A stretch of DNA of 24,592 nt. Origin: an uncultured Clostridia bacterium. GTDB lineage: Bacteria > Bacillota > Clostridia > Lachnospirales > Anaerotignaceae. A model generated the notes under the pieces. It was not told where the DNA came from. It saw nothing but the letters and a program-made list of their open reading frames with translations, and did no database searches. The stretch lies in contig CAJTZO010000037.1 of assembly GCA_910583755.1 (NCBI GenBank), positions 1 to 24,592 of the forward strand, read 5' to 3'. Made by a program: the position numbers and the translations under genes. This document shows, piece after piece, positions 15,406 to 22,910 of this stretch (position 1 is its first letter; each line of letters begins with the position of its first letter).

Positions 15406-15414
15406 TGTTATAAT
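15406..15414 (+). promoter_or_regulatory. Extended -10 promoter of gdhA
   Basis: TGTTATAAT gives a TG-extended consensus -10 (TATAAT, 15409-15414); the -35 region (ATGCAA, 15386-15391) is weak, as is usual for extended -10 promoters. The expected start near 15421 gives a leader of about 310 nt. The 200 bp between the mreB terminator and this site is AT-rich with no evident gene. Confidence 0.65.
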
Positions 15415-15503
15415 AGAAAACAAGAAATGGAAAATAGTATGGTATGCACAACAATATTACATTAGAATTGTGAATCATAGTATTTTCTTTTCATCATTTA
15501 TCC

Positions 15504-15683
15504 AGAAGGAATTGTAGTTTCCTTTTTGAAAAAAAGTCTACCACAATCTCACCAACTTTAGATGGTAGTTTAAGGTAGACGAATCAGGAAGCCTATTGGC
15601 TTTAGACAATGGGTAGTTCACAATAGGATGGGAACCATCCGAATTTATGCCTGCCAAAACAGGAAGCCTTTGAGCAGTTCAAA
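15504..15683 (+). ncRNA. Structured gdhA leader with IS200/IS605 right-end-like hairpins
   Basis: A run of hairpins readable by eye. They are AAGGAA/TTCCTT (15506-15524); GTCTACC/GGTAGAC (15536-15542 with 15574-15580) enclosing ACCA-N8-TGGT; CCTATTG/CAATGGG (15592-15598, 15607-15613) with loop GCTTTAGA; GGATGG/CCATCC (15626-15640); CCTG/CAGG (15650-15663); and TTTGA/TCAAA (15669-15683). The stretch GAATCAGGAAGCC, a stem with a CTTTAG loop and GGGTAGTTCAC is, from memory, the hallmark of the right end of IS200/IS605 transposons, whose transcript is the TnpB guide (omega) RNA. AGGAAGCC recurs at 15661-15668. No tnpB is nearby. Alternatives are a transposon relic, a domesticated regulatory RNA or an unrelated leader. 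Confidence 0.55.
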
Positions 15684-15731
15684 CTGTTAAACCAATTATT
15701 ATTTTTTAGACGTAGGAGGTCAAAAATCAAT

Positions 15732-17081
15732 ATGAACGCTTACATGGAAAGAGTTATTGAACAAGTAAAAGTAAGAAATAATGGAGAACCTGAATTTATT
15801 CAGACAGTAGAAGAAGTTTTTAAATCTTTGGAACAAGTAATCGAAAAACATCCAGAATATGAAACAGCTGGTTTGTTAGAAAGATTAGTTGAACCAGAAA
15901 GAGCAATTTCCTTCAGAGTAACATGGGTAGATGATGCTGGTAAAGTTAACGTAAATCGTGGATTTAGAGTACAATTTAGTAGTGCAATTGGACCTTACAA
16001 AGGTGGTCTTCGTTTCCATCCATCCGTATACATTGGTATTATTAAATTCCTTGGTTTTGAACAAATTTTCAAAAACAGCTTAACAGGTTTACCTATCGGT
16101 GGTGGTAAAGGTGGTTCTGACTTTGACCCACGTGGTAAGAGTGATGCAGAAATTATGAGATTCTGCCAAGCTTTTATGACTGAACTTTACAGACATATTG
16201 GTCCAGACGTAGACGTTCCTGCTGGTGACATTGGTGTTGGCGGTAGAGAAATTGGTTATTTATATGGACAATATAAAAGAATTAAAGGCTGCTGGGAAAA
16301 TGGTGTGTTAACAGGTAAAAACTTTGAATTTGGTGGTTCTTTAATCAGACCAGAAGCAACAGGCTTTGGTGCTACATATTATGTAAATGAAGTATTAAAA
16401 CATGAAGGTGACACATTTGAAGGCAAAACAGTTGGCGTTTCCGGTTTCGGTAATGTTGCTTGGGGTGTTTGCAAAAAAGTTGCTGAATTAGGTGGTAAAG
16501 TTGTTACTATTTCTGGTCCAGACGGATATGTTTATGACCCAGATGGTGTTGTGACAGAAGAAAAAATTAATTACTTAGTAGAAATGAGAACTTCTGGTCG
16601 TGACAGAGCACAAGATTATGCTGACAAATTTGGTTGCGAATTCTTTGCAAAAACAAAACCTTGGGGTCAAAAAGTTGACATTGCTATGCCTTGTGCAACA
16701 CAAAATGAAATTACTATGGATGAAATCAAAAAGATTCTTGGTAATGGCACAAAATACTATATTGAAGTTGCAAATATGCCTACTACAAATGAAGCACTTG
16801 AGTATGCGCAAAATCAACCTGGCGTAATCGTTGCACCTTCTAAAGCAGTAAATGCTGGTGGTGTTGCTGTTTCTGCTCTTGAAATGAGCCAGAACTCCAT
16901 GAGATATAGCTGGGAAGCAGAAGAAGTTGACGAAAAATTAAAAGGCATTATGAAAAACATTCACAAAGTATCCGCTGAAGCAGCTGAAGAATATGGCTTA
17001 GGCTATGACTTAGTTGCAGGCGCTAACATTGCAGGTTTCAAAAAAGTTGCATCTGCTATGATGGCTCAAGGATTAGTATAA
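15732..17081 (+). CDS. gdhA: Glutamate dehydrogenase (hexameric, class I)
   Basis: Interconverts 2-oxoglutarate plus ammonia and glutamate. The 449 residues equal the length of the well-studied Clostridium symbiosum enzyme, and catalytic residues fall one position later: K90 (GPYKGGLRF), K114, K126 (IGGGKGGSDF) and D166 (DVPAGD). The Rossmann motif is SGFGNVAWG (about 236-244), followed by SGPDGYVYDPDG. The C. symbiosum enzyme uses NAD; the same choice here is inferred, not proven. ATG 15732 follows TAGGAGGT by 11 nt. Codon use is shifted towards GGT, GTT, GCT and CTT compared with neighbours, which suggests very high expression. A single-gene unit with its own promoter, long structured leader and strong terminator. 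It complements the Re-citrate synthase and isocitrate dehydrogenase operon. Confidence 0.96.
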   Translation: MNAYMERVIEQVKVRNNGEPEFIQTVEEVFKSLEQVIEKHPEYETAGLLERLVEPERAISFRVTWVDDAGKVNVNRGFRVQFSSAIGPYKGGLRFHPSVYIGIIKFLGFEQIFKNSLTGLPIGGGKGGSDFDPRGKSDAEIMRFCQAFMTELYRHIGPDVDVPAGDIGVGGREIGYLYGQYKRIKGCWENGVLTGKNFEFGGSLIRPEATGFGATYYVNEVLKHEGDTFEGKTVGVSGFGNVAWGVCKKVAELGGKVVTISGPDGYVYDPDGVVTEEKINYLVEMRTSGRDRAQDYADKFGCEFFAKTKPWGQKVDIAMPCATQNEITMDEIKKILGNGTKYYIEVANMPTTNEALEYAQNQPGVIVAPSKAVNAGGVAVSALEMSQNSMRYSWEAEEVDEKLKGIMKNIHKVSAEAAEEYGLGYDLVAGANIAGFKKVASAMMAQGLV

Positions 17082-17120
17082 TTTTCAAAAAGGAAGTAGC
17101 GTTCACAGACTTCGTATTTA

Positions 17121-17151
17121 AACCCTGATAGATTTTCTATCAGGGTTTTTG
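17121..17151 (+). terminator. Strong terminator of gdhA
   Basis: A perfect 12-bp stem AACCCTGATAGA/TCTATCAGGGTT (17121-17132, 17136-17147) with a 3-nt loop, followed by TTTGTTTTG. It lies about 40 nt after the stop codon. Confidence 0.93.
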
Positions 17152-17270
17152 TTTTGTTATACTAAAATGTCAATGCTTAAAATCCATTAGGGATTTTACT
17201 GTATTAATAGCAAAACAATAAAGTATGTGATAAAATAGAAAGGGTTATAATAAAAAAGGAGGTATGAGCC

Positions 17271-18713
17271 ATGTTAGAAAATTTAGAGCCAAAAGCAGTA
17301 TATCATTTTTTTGAGGAAATTTGTAATATTCCACATGGGAGTGGAATGGAAAAAAAGTTAAGCGACTATATTTTGCACTTTGCAGAGGAAAGAGGATTTT
17401 TTTGTAAACAAGATAATGAAAATAATGTACTCATAAAAAAAGAAGCAACAAAAGGGTATGAACAAAAACCTGCTATTATTTTGCAGGGACATATTGATAT
17501 GGTATGTGCAAAAAATAGTGATGTAAAGCATGACTTTGATAAAGATGCTATTCAGTTGGTAGAAGAAAATGGAATGTTAAAGGCAAAAGGAACAACATTG
17601 GGTGCAGATAATGGGATTGGGGTGGCATATATATTAGCAATCTTAGATGCAAAGGATATTTCTCATCCAGCATTGGAAGCTATTTTTACAACAAATGAGG
17701 AAACAGGTATGGATGGTGCAAGGGCGTTTGATACAAATGATTTACAAGGAAAAACCTTTCTTAACTTAGATTCAGAAGAAGAAGGCGAACTTATCATTAG
17801 TTGCTGTGGTGGAAATAAAACAAAACTAGTTTTGCCGATTATATGGGAGGATGCACCAGAATGGGATACTTATTTATTAAAAGTGACAGGACTAAAAGGC
17901 GGACACTCTGGTACAGATATTCACTTGCAAAGAGCAAATGCCAATAAATTAATATCAAGAATACTTTTTCAAATTTTTTACGTATATGATATTAGAGTGG
18001 CAAATATAAAAGGTGGAGAAAAAGATAATGCCATACCAAGAGAAGCAGAAGCAGTGCTTTTATTAAAAAAAGAGGATGTAAAAGCAATTAAATTATTGAT
18101 AGCACGTTTGAACAAAATTTGTAGTAAGGAATATGAAGAAATAGAAGAAAGTATCTTATTTTCTTTATTGCCGATGAAAGAAAAAGTAGGACAGTGTTTT
18201 TCTAAAGAAACTACAGAGAAATTAACTTCTATTTTGTTTTTATTACCTTATGGTATACAATCAATGGATGCGCATTATACCGATTTAGTGGAAAGTTCTA
18301 GTAATATTGGTGCAGTAAAAACAGAAAAAGAGGAAATTATTTTTTATAATGCTTTGAGAAGTTCTGTGGAAAGTAGAAAAGAATTACTGTTCCAAAAAAT
18401 AAAGGTAATTGCAGAAGTGATGGGAGCAAAAGTGTATAAAAGTGCAGAATATCCAGAATGGCCTGCAAAAAGAGATTCTGAAATTGAAAAAAAATGTAAG
18501 GAAATTTATTTTAATATGTATCAAAAACAGCCTGCAATAAAATCTATTCATGCAGGATTAGAATGTGGCATTTTTAGTCAAAAACTAAAGGATGTGGAAA
18601 TGATTTCCTTTGGTCCAAACATTACTGGGGCACATTCTCCTGATGAAGCAGTGGAGATAAATTCTGTAAAAAGAGTATGGGAATTTTTATTAGAAGTTTT
18701 AAAAAGTAAATGA
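17271..18713 (+). CDS. pepD: Aminoacyl-histidine dipeptidase PepD (M20 family)
   Basis: Cytoplasmic metallo-dipeptidase of broad specificity, used for peptide amino-acid supply; 480 residues, the normal PepD length. Metal and catalytic residues are present: H74 and D76 (QGHIDMVC), the bridging D113 (GADNGIGVAY), E143/E144 (TNEETGMDGA), D167 (LNLDSEEEGE) and H455 (GAHSPDE). The lid domain (about 185-390) has the family's GLKGGHSGTDIH. ATG 17271 follows AAAAGGAGG by 8 nt. It is preceded by an extended -10-like TGATAAAAT (17228-17236) with a poor -35, and ends in its own terminator, so it is probably monocistronic. It fits a peptide-using, amino-acid-fermenting anaerobe, as does gdhA. Confidence 0.93.
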   Translation: MLENLEPKAVYHFFEEICNIPHGSGMEKKLSDYILHFAEERGFFCKQDNENNVLIKKEATKGYEQKPAIILQGHIDMVCAKNSDVKHDFDKDAIQLVEENGMLKAKGTTLGADNGIGVAYILAILDAKDISHPALEAIFTTNEETGMDGARAFDTNDLQGKTFLNLDSEEEGELIISCCGGNKTKLVLPIIWEDAPEWDTYLLKVTGLKGGHSGTDIHLQRANANKLISRILFQIFYVYDIRVANIKGGEKDNAIPREAEAVLLLKKEDVKAIKLLIARLNKICSKEYEEIEESILFSLLPMKEKVGQCFSKETTEKLTSILFLLPYGIQSMDAHYTDLVESSSNIGAVKTEKEEIIFYNALRSSVESRKELLFQKIKVIAEVMGAKVYKSAEYPEWPAKRDSEIEKKCKEIYFNMYQKQPAIKSIHAGLECGIFSQKLKDVEMISFGPNITGAHSPDEAVEINSVKRVWEFLLEVLKSK

Positions 18714-18726
18714 AATGTCAATTTTC

Positions 18727-18767
18727 GTCTGCACTTTATTTTGAAGTGCAGACAAATTATGTTTTTT
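18727..18767 (+). terminator. Terminator of pepD
   Basis: A perfect 10-bp stem GTCTGCACTT/AAGTGCAGAC (18727-18736, 18744-18753) with a 7-nt loop. The T-run (18762-18767) is separated from the stem by AAATTATG, so efficiency may be lower than the stem suggests. Confidence 0.7.
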
Positions 18768-18862
18768 AAAAGATATTAATTTTATAAAAATGTTGCGAAT
18801 GTTTGAGAGTAATATATTTTTTAACAGACTACAAATGATTGATGTTAGGAAAGGAAAAATCT

Positions 18863-20005
18863 ATGAAATTACCTTGGGACAAAGAATATTTAAAAATATC
18901 TTTTCATGTAATATTTACCGTTTTAATGATATATATATTGGCAGGCATTGCAGGTAATTTAGCCAGTGCAAAAGAAGTTGTATACTCTGTTGTGGCAAAA
19001 ATCCTTTCTGTTTTTGCACCACTTTTTATTGCATTGATATTTTCCTTTTTAATGAATCCAGCAGTAAATTTTTTTCAAAAAAAGTGGGAAAAATATACAC
19101 CTTCTGTTGAAAAGCAATTTCCTACTAGAAAAAGAGGAACGGCTACTGTATATGTTCTATGGCTATTGATTTTTTATGCCATAATACAATATACAGTAAT
19201 AAAAATTGGAACTACAAATATTACTTCTTTTGCAGATAAAGTAAATGCATATATTCAAGAATTCAGCGATTTTTTTGTTTTAGTCAGTGTAAAATTAGCA
19301 GAATATGGAATTTTTCAAAGTGTAGAAAGTATTTTAGCACAATTAACAACCAACCTTTCTCAACTATTGCAAGCAAGTGTTATGAGTGTTGCAAATTCTT
19401 TTTCAAAAGCAGGAAGCTGGGCAATTAATCTTGTTTTGGGGCTGACCATTGGTTTTTATTTGTTAGCGGAAAAAAATAAAATTCTTTATTACTGTAAGAG
19501 TGTAGTGGAAGTCTTTTTTCCCAAAAAAGCAGCAAATACCATAAAAGAAGTTTTCCATTTAGTAATCAGTACATTTTCTGGCTATATTACAGGGCAAATG
19601 ACAGATGCTTTGATTATGGCGGTATTAATTAGCATTAGTTTTACGATTGTGAAAATACCTTATGCCGTGATGATAGGTATTTTATCTGGTTTTTCTAATT
19701 TAATACCTTATGTGGGGGCAGTAATGGCGTTTTTATTGTCTGTAACGATGGGGTTATTGAGTGGAGAACCCATTAGAGCATTATATGCTGTTATTATTGT
19801 ATTGGTATTGCAACAGGTGGATAGTATTTTCATTGTACCGAAAGTAGTAGGAAAAAGTGTAGAATTGCATCCAGCGCTTGTTATATTATCTTTAGCAGTA
19901 TTTGGTGGGTTGTTTGGTATCTTGGGTATGATTGTAGCAGTACCTTGTGGTGCTTTGTTAAAGATTTTTGCAGTACGGCTATATCATTGGAAAAAAGAAA
20001 AATAA
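18863..20005 (+). CDS. AI-2E family transporter (TqsA/YdiK-like membrane protein)
   Basis: A 380-residue integral membrane protein of the AI-2E/UPF0118 family. There are about eight hydrophobic segments: one near 12-30, pairs near 45-75 and 95-115, and a C-terminal cluster from about 230 onward. The conserved core includes GYITGQMTDALIMAVL, IPYAVMIGILSGFSNLIPYV and the C-terminal LHPALVILSLAVFGGLFGIL. Family members export autoinducer-2 or act in ion/proton exchange; which applies here cannot be told. The ATG at 18863 (MKLPWDKEYLK) is chosen because AGGAAAGGA ends 7 nt before it; a TTG at 18839 lies upstream of that site. It is followed directly by repeat copy D. Confidence 0.85.
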   Translation: MKLPWDKEYLKISFHVIFTVLMIYILAGIAGNLASAKEVVYSVVAKILSVFAPLFIALIFSFLMNPAVNFFQKKWEKYTPSVEKQFPTRKRGTATVYVLWLLIFYAIIQYTVIKIGTTNITSFADKVNAYIQEFSDFFVLVSVKLAEYGIFQSVESILAQLTTNLSQLLQASVMSVANSFSKAGSWAINLVLGLTIGFYLLAEKNKILYYCKSVVEVFFPKKAANTIKEVFHLVISTFSGYITGQMTDALIMAVLISISFTIVKIPYAVMIGILSGFSNLIPYVGAVMAFLLSVTMGLLSGEPIRALYAVIIVLVLQQVDSIFIVPKVVGKSVELHPALVILSLAVFGGLFGILGMIVAVPCGALLKIFAVRLYHWKKEK

Positions 20006-20012
20006 AATGCAA

Positions 20013-20169
20013 TCTGTCCATAAGGTCTTTTTTTGTGGGTTTCACCCACACCCACCAACTTTTTTAAAAAAAGTTGGACAAAAAACTTTACAGGAAAAAC
20101 TAACGTTTTTCCTGATAAAATCAATCTTTTTAGTGAAATACTAGTTTTGCATTAAGGTTTTTTGACAAG
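20013..20169 (+). repeat. Dispersed intergenic repeat, copy D
   Basis: Begins TCTGTCCATAAGGTC and a T-run, eight bases after the upstream stop codon. It has TGTGGG/CCCACA hairpin 1, the CCAACTTTTTT/AAAAAAGTTGG palindrome, and a hairpin 3 that has lost three pairs (AACTAACGTTT versus AAATACTAGTT). It ends GGTTTTTTGACAAGC, where TTGACA serves as the -35 of the next promoter. Same orientation as copy C, and it lacks copy C's extra TTGAGG/CCTCAA hairpin. Confidence 0.87.
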
Positions 20170-20191
20170 CAAATAGGATTTATGTTAAAAT
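20162..20191 (+). promoter_or_regulatory. Promoter of the RseC-like gene, -35 from the repeat end
   Basis: -35 TTGACA (20162-20167) is the terminal part of repeat copy D. After 18 nt comes -10 TAAAAT (20186-20191), preceded by TG plus one base (extended -10). The start would be near 20198, about 26 nt before the ATG at 20224. Confidence 0.65.
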
Positions 20192-20223
20192 AAAAAGAAA
20201 GTAAAGCAGAAAGGCGGAAAAAA

Positions 20224-20649
20224 ATGGGAGAAAAAGGTTTAGTTGTGAATACAAAAGACCATTTAGCAGTCATACGAATGACAAGAACAGAAGCTTGTGG
20301 ACAATGCCGCGCTTGTCTGGCAGGAATGAAAAAAGAAGAAATGATTATTGAAGCAGATAACGAATGTAATGCAAAAGTAGGAGATTGGGTAATTATGGAG
20401 CTTAGAAACAATAGTTTTATAAAGGCTGTCATGATTATGTATGGCATTCCTATGCTTGCATTGATGATAGGGATTGTATTAGGTTATTATGTATTATATC
20501 CATATCTTCCGATGGATAGAGAAGTGTTATCTTTTGCTGTAGGAATACTGTTTACACTTCTTGCTTTTTTATGGATTCGCAGTAAGGAGTCTACTTGGGA
20601 TAAAAAGAAAATACGTCCTGTTGCAATCAAAATTACAACAGAAAAATAA
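20224..20649 (+). CDS. RseC/MucC-like (SoxR-reducing family) membrane protein
   Basis: A 141-residue protein with a cytoplasmic Cys-bearing N-terminal domain and two membrane helices. The Cys group is C25, C28, C31 (ACGQCRAC), with another at C48. The helices are about 67-90 (IKAVMIMYGIPMLALMIGIV) and about 97-118. This is the layout of RseC-family proteins, which in other bacteria act with Rnf-type electron-transport complexes in keeping SoxR reduced. In Clostridia the partner is unknown and no rnf gene is in the window. It probably shares a transcript with the Cys-rich protein 66 nt downstream, as no terminator separates them. The start is preceded by GCGGAAAA, a weak ribosome binding site. 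Confidence 0.8.
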   Translation: MGEKGLVVNTKDHLAVIRMTRTEACGQCRACLAGMKKEEMIIEADNECNAKVGDWVIMELRNNSFIKAVMIMYGIPMLALMIGIVLGYYVLYPYLPMDREVLSFAVGILFTLLAFLWIRSKESTWDKKKIRPVAIKITTEK

Positions 20650-20715
20650 ATTTGTAACCACATTTTTCCTTTGTCCATATGATAAAGAAAGGACAAGAGA
20701 AAAGGAGTGGTTCGT

Positions 20716-21084
20716 ATGAAAGAAAAAGCATTATATTATCATGAAAAAGGATATAATTGTTCTTTTGTTATTCTAAAAGCAGGCGCAGAAAAATATAAAC
20801 TTACTTTACCAGAAGAAGCAGAACAAAGTTGCTGTGCAGTCAGTAGTGGCTTTGGTGTGGGTAGTATTTGTTGTGCTTTGGTGGGTGCTGTTATGTTGTT
20901 TGGCTTGTTGTTTTCAGAAGAAAAAGCAAAGTTATTGCGGATGCAGTTATTTGTGTTATTCCATGATAAGTATGAAACATTGAATTGCTGTGCAATTTCT
21001 GCCCATAGGGAAGATTGTACAGATGTCATTACAGATGTTGCAAGCTTAACAGAAAATTTGATAGAGCAACATCTTCTTTCTTAA
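20716..21084 (+). CDS. C_GCAxxG_C_C family redox-like protein
   Basis: A 122-residue Cys-rich protein of the C_GCAxxG_C_C family. Cysteines are at 15 (GYNCSFVIL), 39, 40, 52, 53 (SICCALVGAVMLFGLL), 91, 92 and 101. The FGVGSICCALVGA stretch matches the family's GGG...CGAxxGA block with Cys in place of the first Gly. Members are common in anaerobes and are suspected redox or metal proteins, with no settled function. ATG 20716 follows AAAGGAG by 8 nt; the in-frame GTG at 20707 overlaps that site. A TTGTCC/GGACAA stem (20671-20676, 20691-20696) lies just before the ribosome binding site. Pairing with the RseC-like gene suggests a shared redox role, by inference. Confidence 0.8.
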   Translation: MKEKALYYHEKGYNCSFVILKAGAEKYKLTLPEEAEQSCCAVSSGFGVGSICCALVGAVMLFGLLFSEEKAKLLRMQLFVLFHDKYETLNCCAISAHREDCTDVITDVASLTENLIEQHLLS

Positions 21085-21125
21085 AAATATTGACTTTATA
21101 AGGAAAAATGTTAGTTTTTTTAATA
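21085..21125 (-). repeat. Dispersed intergenic repeat, copy E (short remnant)
   Basis: TTGACTTTATAAGGAAAAAT followed by GTTAGTTTTT closely matches the hairpin-3 part of copy G at about 24478-24508 (TTGATTTTATAAGGAAAAAC, then GCTAGTTTTT), in the same orientation. The rest of the element is absent or unrecognisable. Confidence 0.5.
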
Positions 21126-21175
21126 ACATTTGTAAAGTTTAATGCTCTCAAAATGTTTATTTTTTTAACAAGCTG

Positions 21176-21208
21176 ACGCCAAGAATGGAATTTTCTTGGC
21201 GTGTTTTT
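21176..21208. terminator. Terminator between convergent genes
   Basis: A 10-bp stem ACGCCAAGAA/TTCTTGGCGT (21176-21185, 21193-21202) with GTTTTT after it on the plus strand. It ends the Cys-rich gene and sits just beyond the stop of the minus-strand gene ending at 21215; the minus-strand side has no T-run directly after the stem. Confidence 0.8.
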
Positions 21209-21214
21209 ATGTAA

Positions 21215-22618
21215 TTATAACTCAAGGGATTCCTGCTCACACTGTTCAGAAAAAAGGGAAGATTCTAGTTCTTTTTGCTTTTCTTCTTCTTGTTTTTCTT
21301 GTTCTTCCTCTGGTTCTTTTTTTTCCTCCTTCTGTTCTTGCGATTCCTCTTTTTTTTGTAAAGCTTCTAATATCGCAATTTTTTCTTTTAATGTTTGGTT
21401 TTCTAACTCTAGTGAGGCAACTTGTAAAGTAAGGTTTTGCTTTTCTGCTTCTGTCTGATGATGTTTTTCTCGCCAACGCATATTAAGATTTGCAATTTCT
21501 TCTCCACGTCGTACAAGCAATTTTGTTAATTCTTCAATTTTTTGATTTTTTGATTCAGATGTTGCTTGAAAATCAATAGATTCTATACTTTCTTTGGAAG
21601 CAGCAATAATATCATTTGTTAAAAGGGTGATGGCTGGTGTTGCGGAAGTGAAAACAGCAAGTTGAAAGCCATTTTGTGCATCTCCAAAGGCTTCAGAAGC
21701 ATGGAAAGAACTGTTTTCTTCTGAAATAAATTCTCCCTTGATACAATGGTAAGGGAAAAAAGCAGTGTATTGTTCAATGGGACTAAAGCTATTTCCATTG
21801 TTGACAGATTGACAGCAATAGGGTTGACCATTAGAAATCCAGATTGTATGCAAGTGATTATTTTGCTGGAAGATAAGACATTGTTCACAAGAACTACTTT
21901 CCCATAAAATACGTGGTGCACTGATGGATGCAGCTTGTTTATACTGATATATCACTTGGCTGCGAAAAAGACCTTTTACAATATAGAGTAAATGGATTCT
22001 TTCCCTATCTTGTATGATGGACAAATCAGAACAAGGATAAGGGGTTTGTATCACAGGATACATACTACCTATGGTGGAAGGAGAAAGGAGCATTTCTCTT
22101 ACAGTAATGATATTTCTTGCTGTACGGTAATATAGAAGTATATGCTTTTGGTGTCTTTTTCCGGTCAAAAAGGGTGTTTGTCCAAAGGGTAAAAAACGGT
22201 CTATTTGACAAGGCTTTTCCCATTTTCCATTGCGAAAAACAGTATAAATAAGCGCATGAACCCCTGTTGTTTCTGTGGGCAAATGATAAAAAAGATGCAA
22301 TAAATTTTGGTCTGGTATCATAAAAAATTTTGTTTGACTTAAATCTCTTTTTTCAATAGAAATTTGTTTCCTATCCCATTGTACAAAGTCTTTTGTTCTG
22401 ATAATATAAAGTTCTCCTAAACGTGTGCTGTAAAGGATAAATATTTCATCATTGTATTGGCTCAGGGCAAAAGAAGGATTGACTTGGTCTGCTATGATTT
22501 GAGGGTGTGACCAACCAGATTGTGTGCCAATTTTAAAAAATAAAGTATTTCTTTCAAAATAGACAAGCAAAGTGTCTTGATTTTTTGTTTTTAGATATTT
22601 GACATATGGTATCTGCAT
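21215..22618 (-). CDS. Unrecognised protein: beta-rich N-terminus, coiled-coil acidic tail
   Basis: A 467-residue protein that I do not recognise. The first ~330 residues are strand-rich and show repeating units with a hydrophobic strand and a short polar turn (for example DEIFILYSTRLGELYIIRTK and RERIHLLYIVKGLFRSQVIY), suggesting a beta-propeller such as a sialidase-like fold. No sialidase Asp-box is clear. Residues about 355-415 form a coiled coil (QKIEELTKLL... LELENQTLKEKIAILEAL). The last ~50 residues are almost only Glu, Lys and Gln. There is no signal peptide or membrane segment. The ATG at 22618 has AGGAGG 5-6 nt upstream. It stands alone; a scaffold role is conceivable but unsupported. 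Confidence 0.75.
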   Translation of the reverse strand: MQIPYVKYLKTKNQDTLLVYFERNTLFFKIGTQSGWSHPQIIADQVNPSFALSQYNDEIFILYSTRLGELYIIRTKDFVQWDRKQISIEKRDLSQTKFFMIPDQNLLHLFYHLPTETTGVHALIYTVFRNGKWEKPCQIDRFLPFGQTPFLTGKRHQKHILLYYRTARNIITVREMLLSPSTIGSMYPVIQTPYPCSDLSIIQDRERIHLLYIVKGLFRSQVIYQYKQAASISAPRILWESSSCEQCLIFQQNNHLHTIWISNGQPYCCQSVNNGNSFSPIEQYTAFFPYHCIKGEFISEENSSFHASEAFGDAQNGFQLAVFTSATPAITLLTNDIIAASKESIESIDFQATSESKNQKIEELTKLLVRRGEEIANLNMRWREKHHQTEAEKQNLTLQVASLELENQTLKEKIAILEALQKKEESQEQKEEKKEPEEEQEKQEEEKQKELESSLFSEQCEQESLEL

Positions 22619-22702
22619 ATTATCCTCCTGTGTTTTTAGCTAGTTTATGCGAAAAGAAGGAAAAAAAGAACAAAGACAAGCAAGGAAGACCGGATAAAAA
22701 AC

Positions 22703-22731
22703 TTGACGTAATTTTTTTCAAGGAATATACT
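22703..22731 (+). promoter_or_regulatory. Promoter of the mgtE leader
   Basis: -35 TTGACG (22703-22708), 17-nt spacer and -10 TATACT (22726-22731). The start near 22738 is just before repeat copy F, so the mgtE transcript would begin with the repeat's first hairpin and carry a leader of about 335 nt. Confidence 0.75.
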
Positions 22732-22742
22732 AAAAAGAAAAC

Positions 22743-22850
22743 TGTAGGATGTTGCCCTACAACCCACCAACTTTTTTAAAAAAAGTTAGACAAAAAATTT
22801 TCAGAGGAAAACGAGCCTTTTTTCTGATAAAATCAATGTTTTTAAAACAT
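22743..22850 (+). repeat. Dispersed intergenic repeat, copy F (in mgtE leader)
   Basis: Hairpin 1 is TGTAGG/CCTACA (22743-22748, 22756-22761). Compared with TGTGGG/CCCACA of other copies, one base pair has changed from G-C to A-T on both sides. AACCCACCAACTTTTTT, AAAAAAAGTTAG and CTGATAAAATCAATGTTTTT follow as in copies C and D. The second half of hairpin 3 and the end are missing. Confidence 0.78.
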
Positions 22851-22910
22851 GTCATTTTTGTGTAAGATTTTTTGCTTTTTTCTTTTAAGAAAAGAAAGGA
22901 GATGATAGAT

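Noticed and set aside
15481..15731. T-box or known glutamine/glycine riboswitch in the gdhA leader
   Set aside because: No T-box core (TGGNACCGCG) or other known core was seen, and there is no terminator directly before gdhA.
21196..21458. Overlapping plus-strand open frames opposite the unknown minus-strand gene
   Set aside because: They mirror the Glu/Lys-rich tail of the gene at 21215-22618, encode low-complexity Ser/Cys/Phe or Leu/Phe runs and lack ribosome binding sites.
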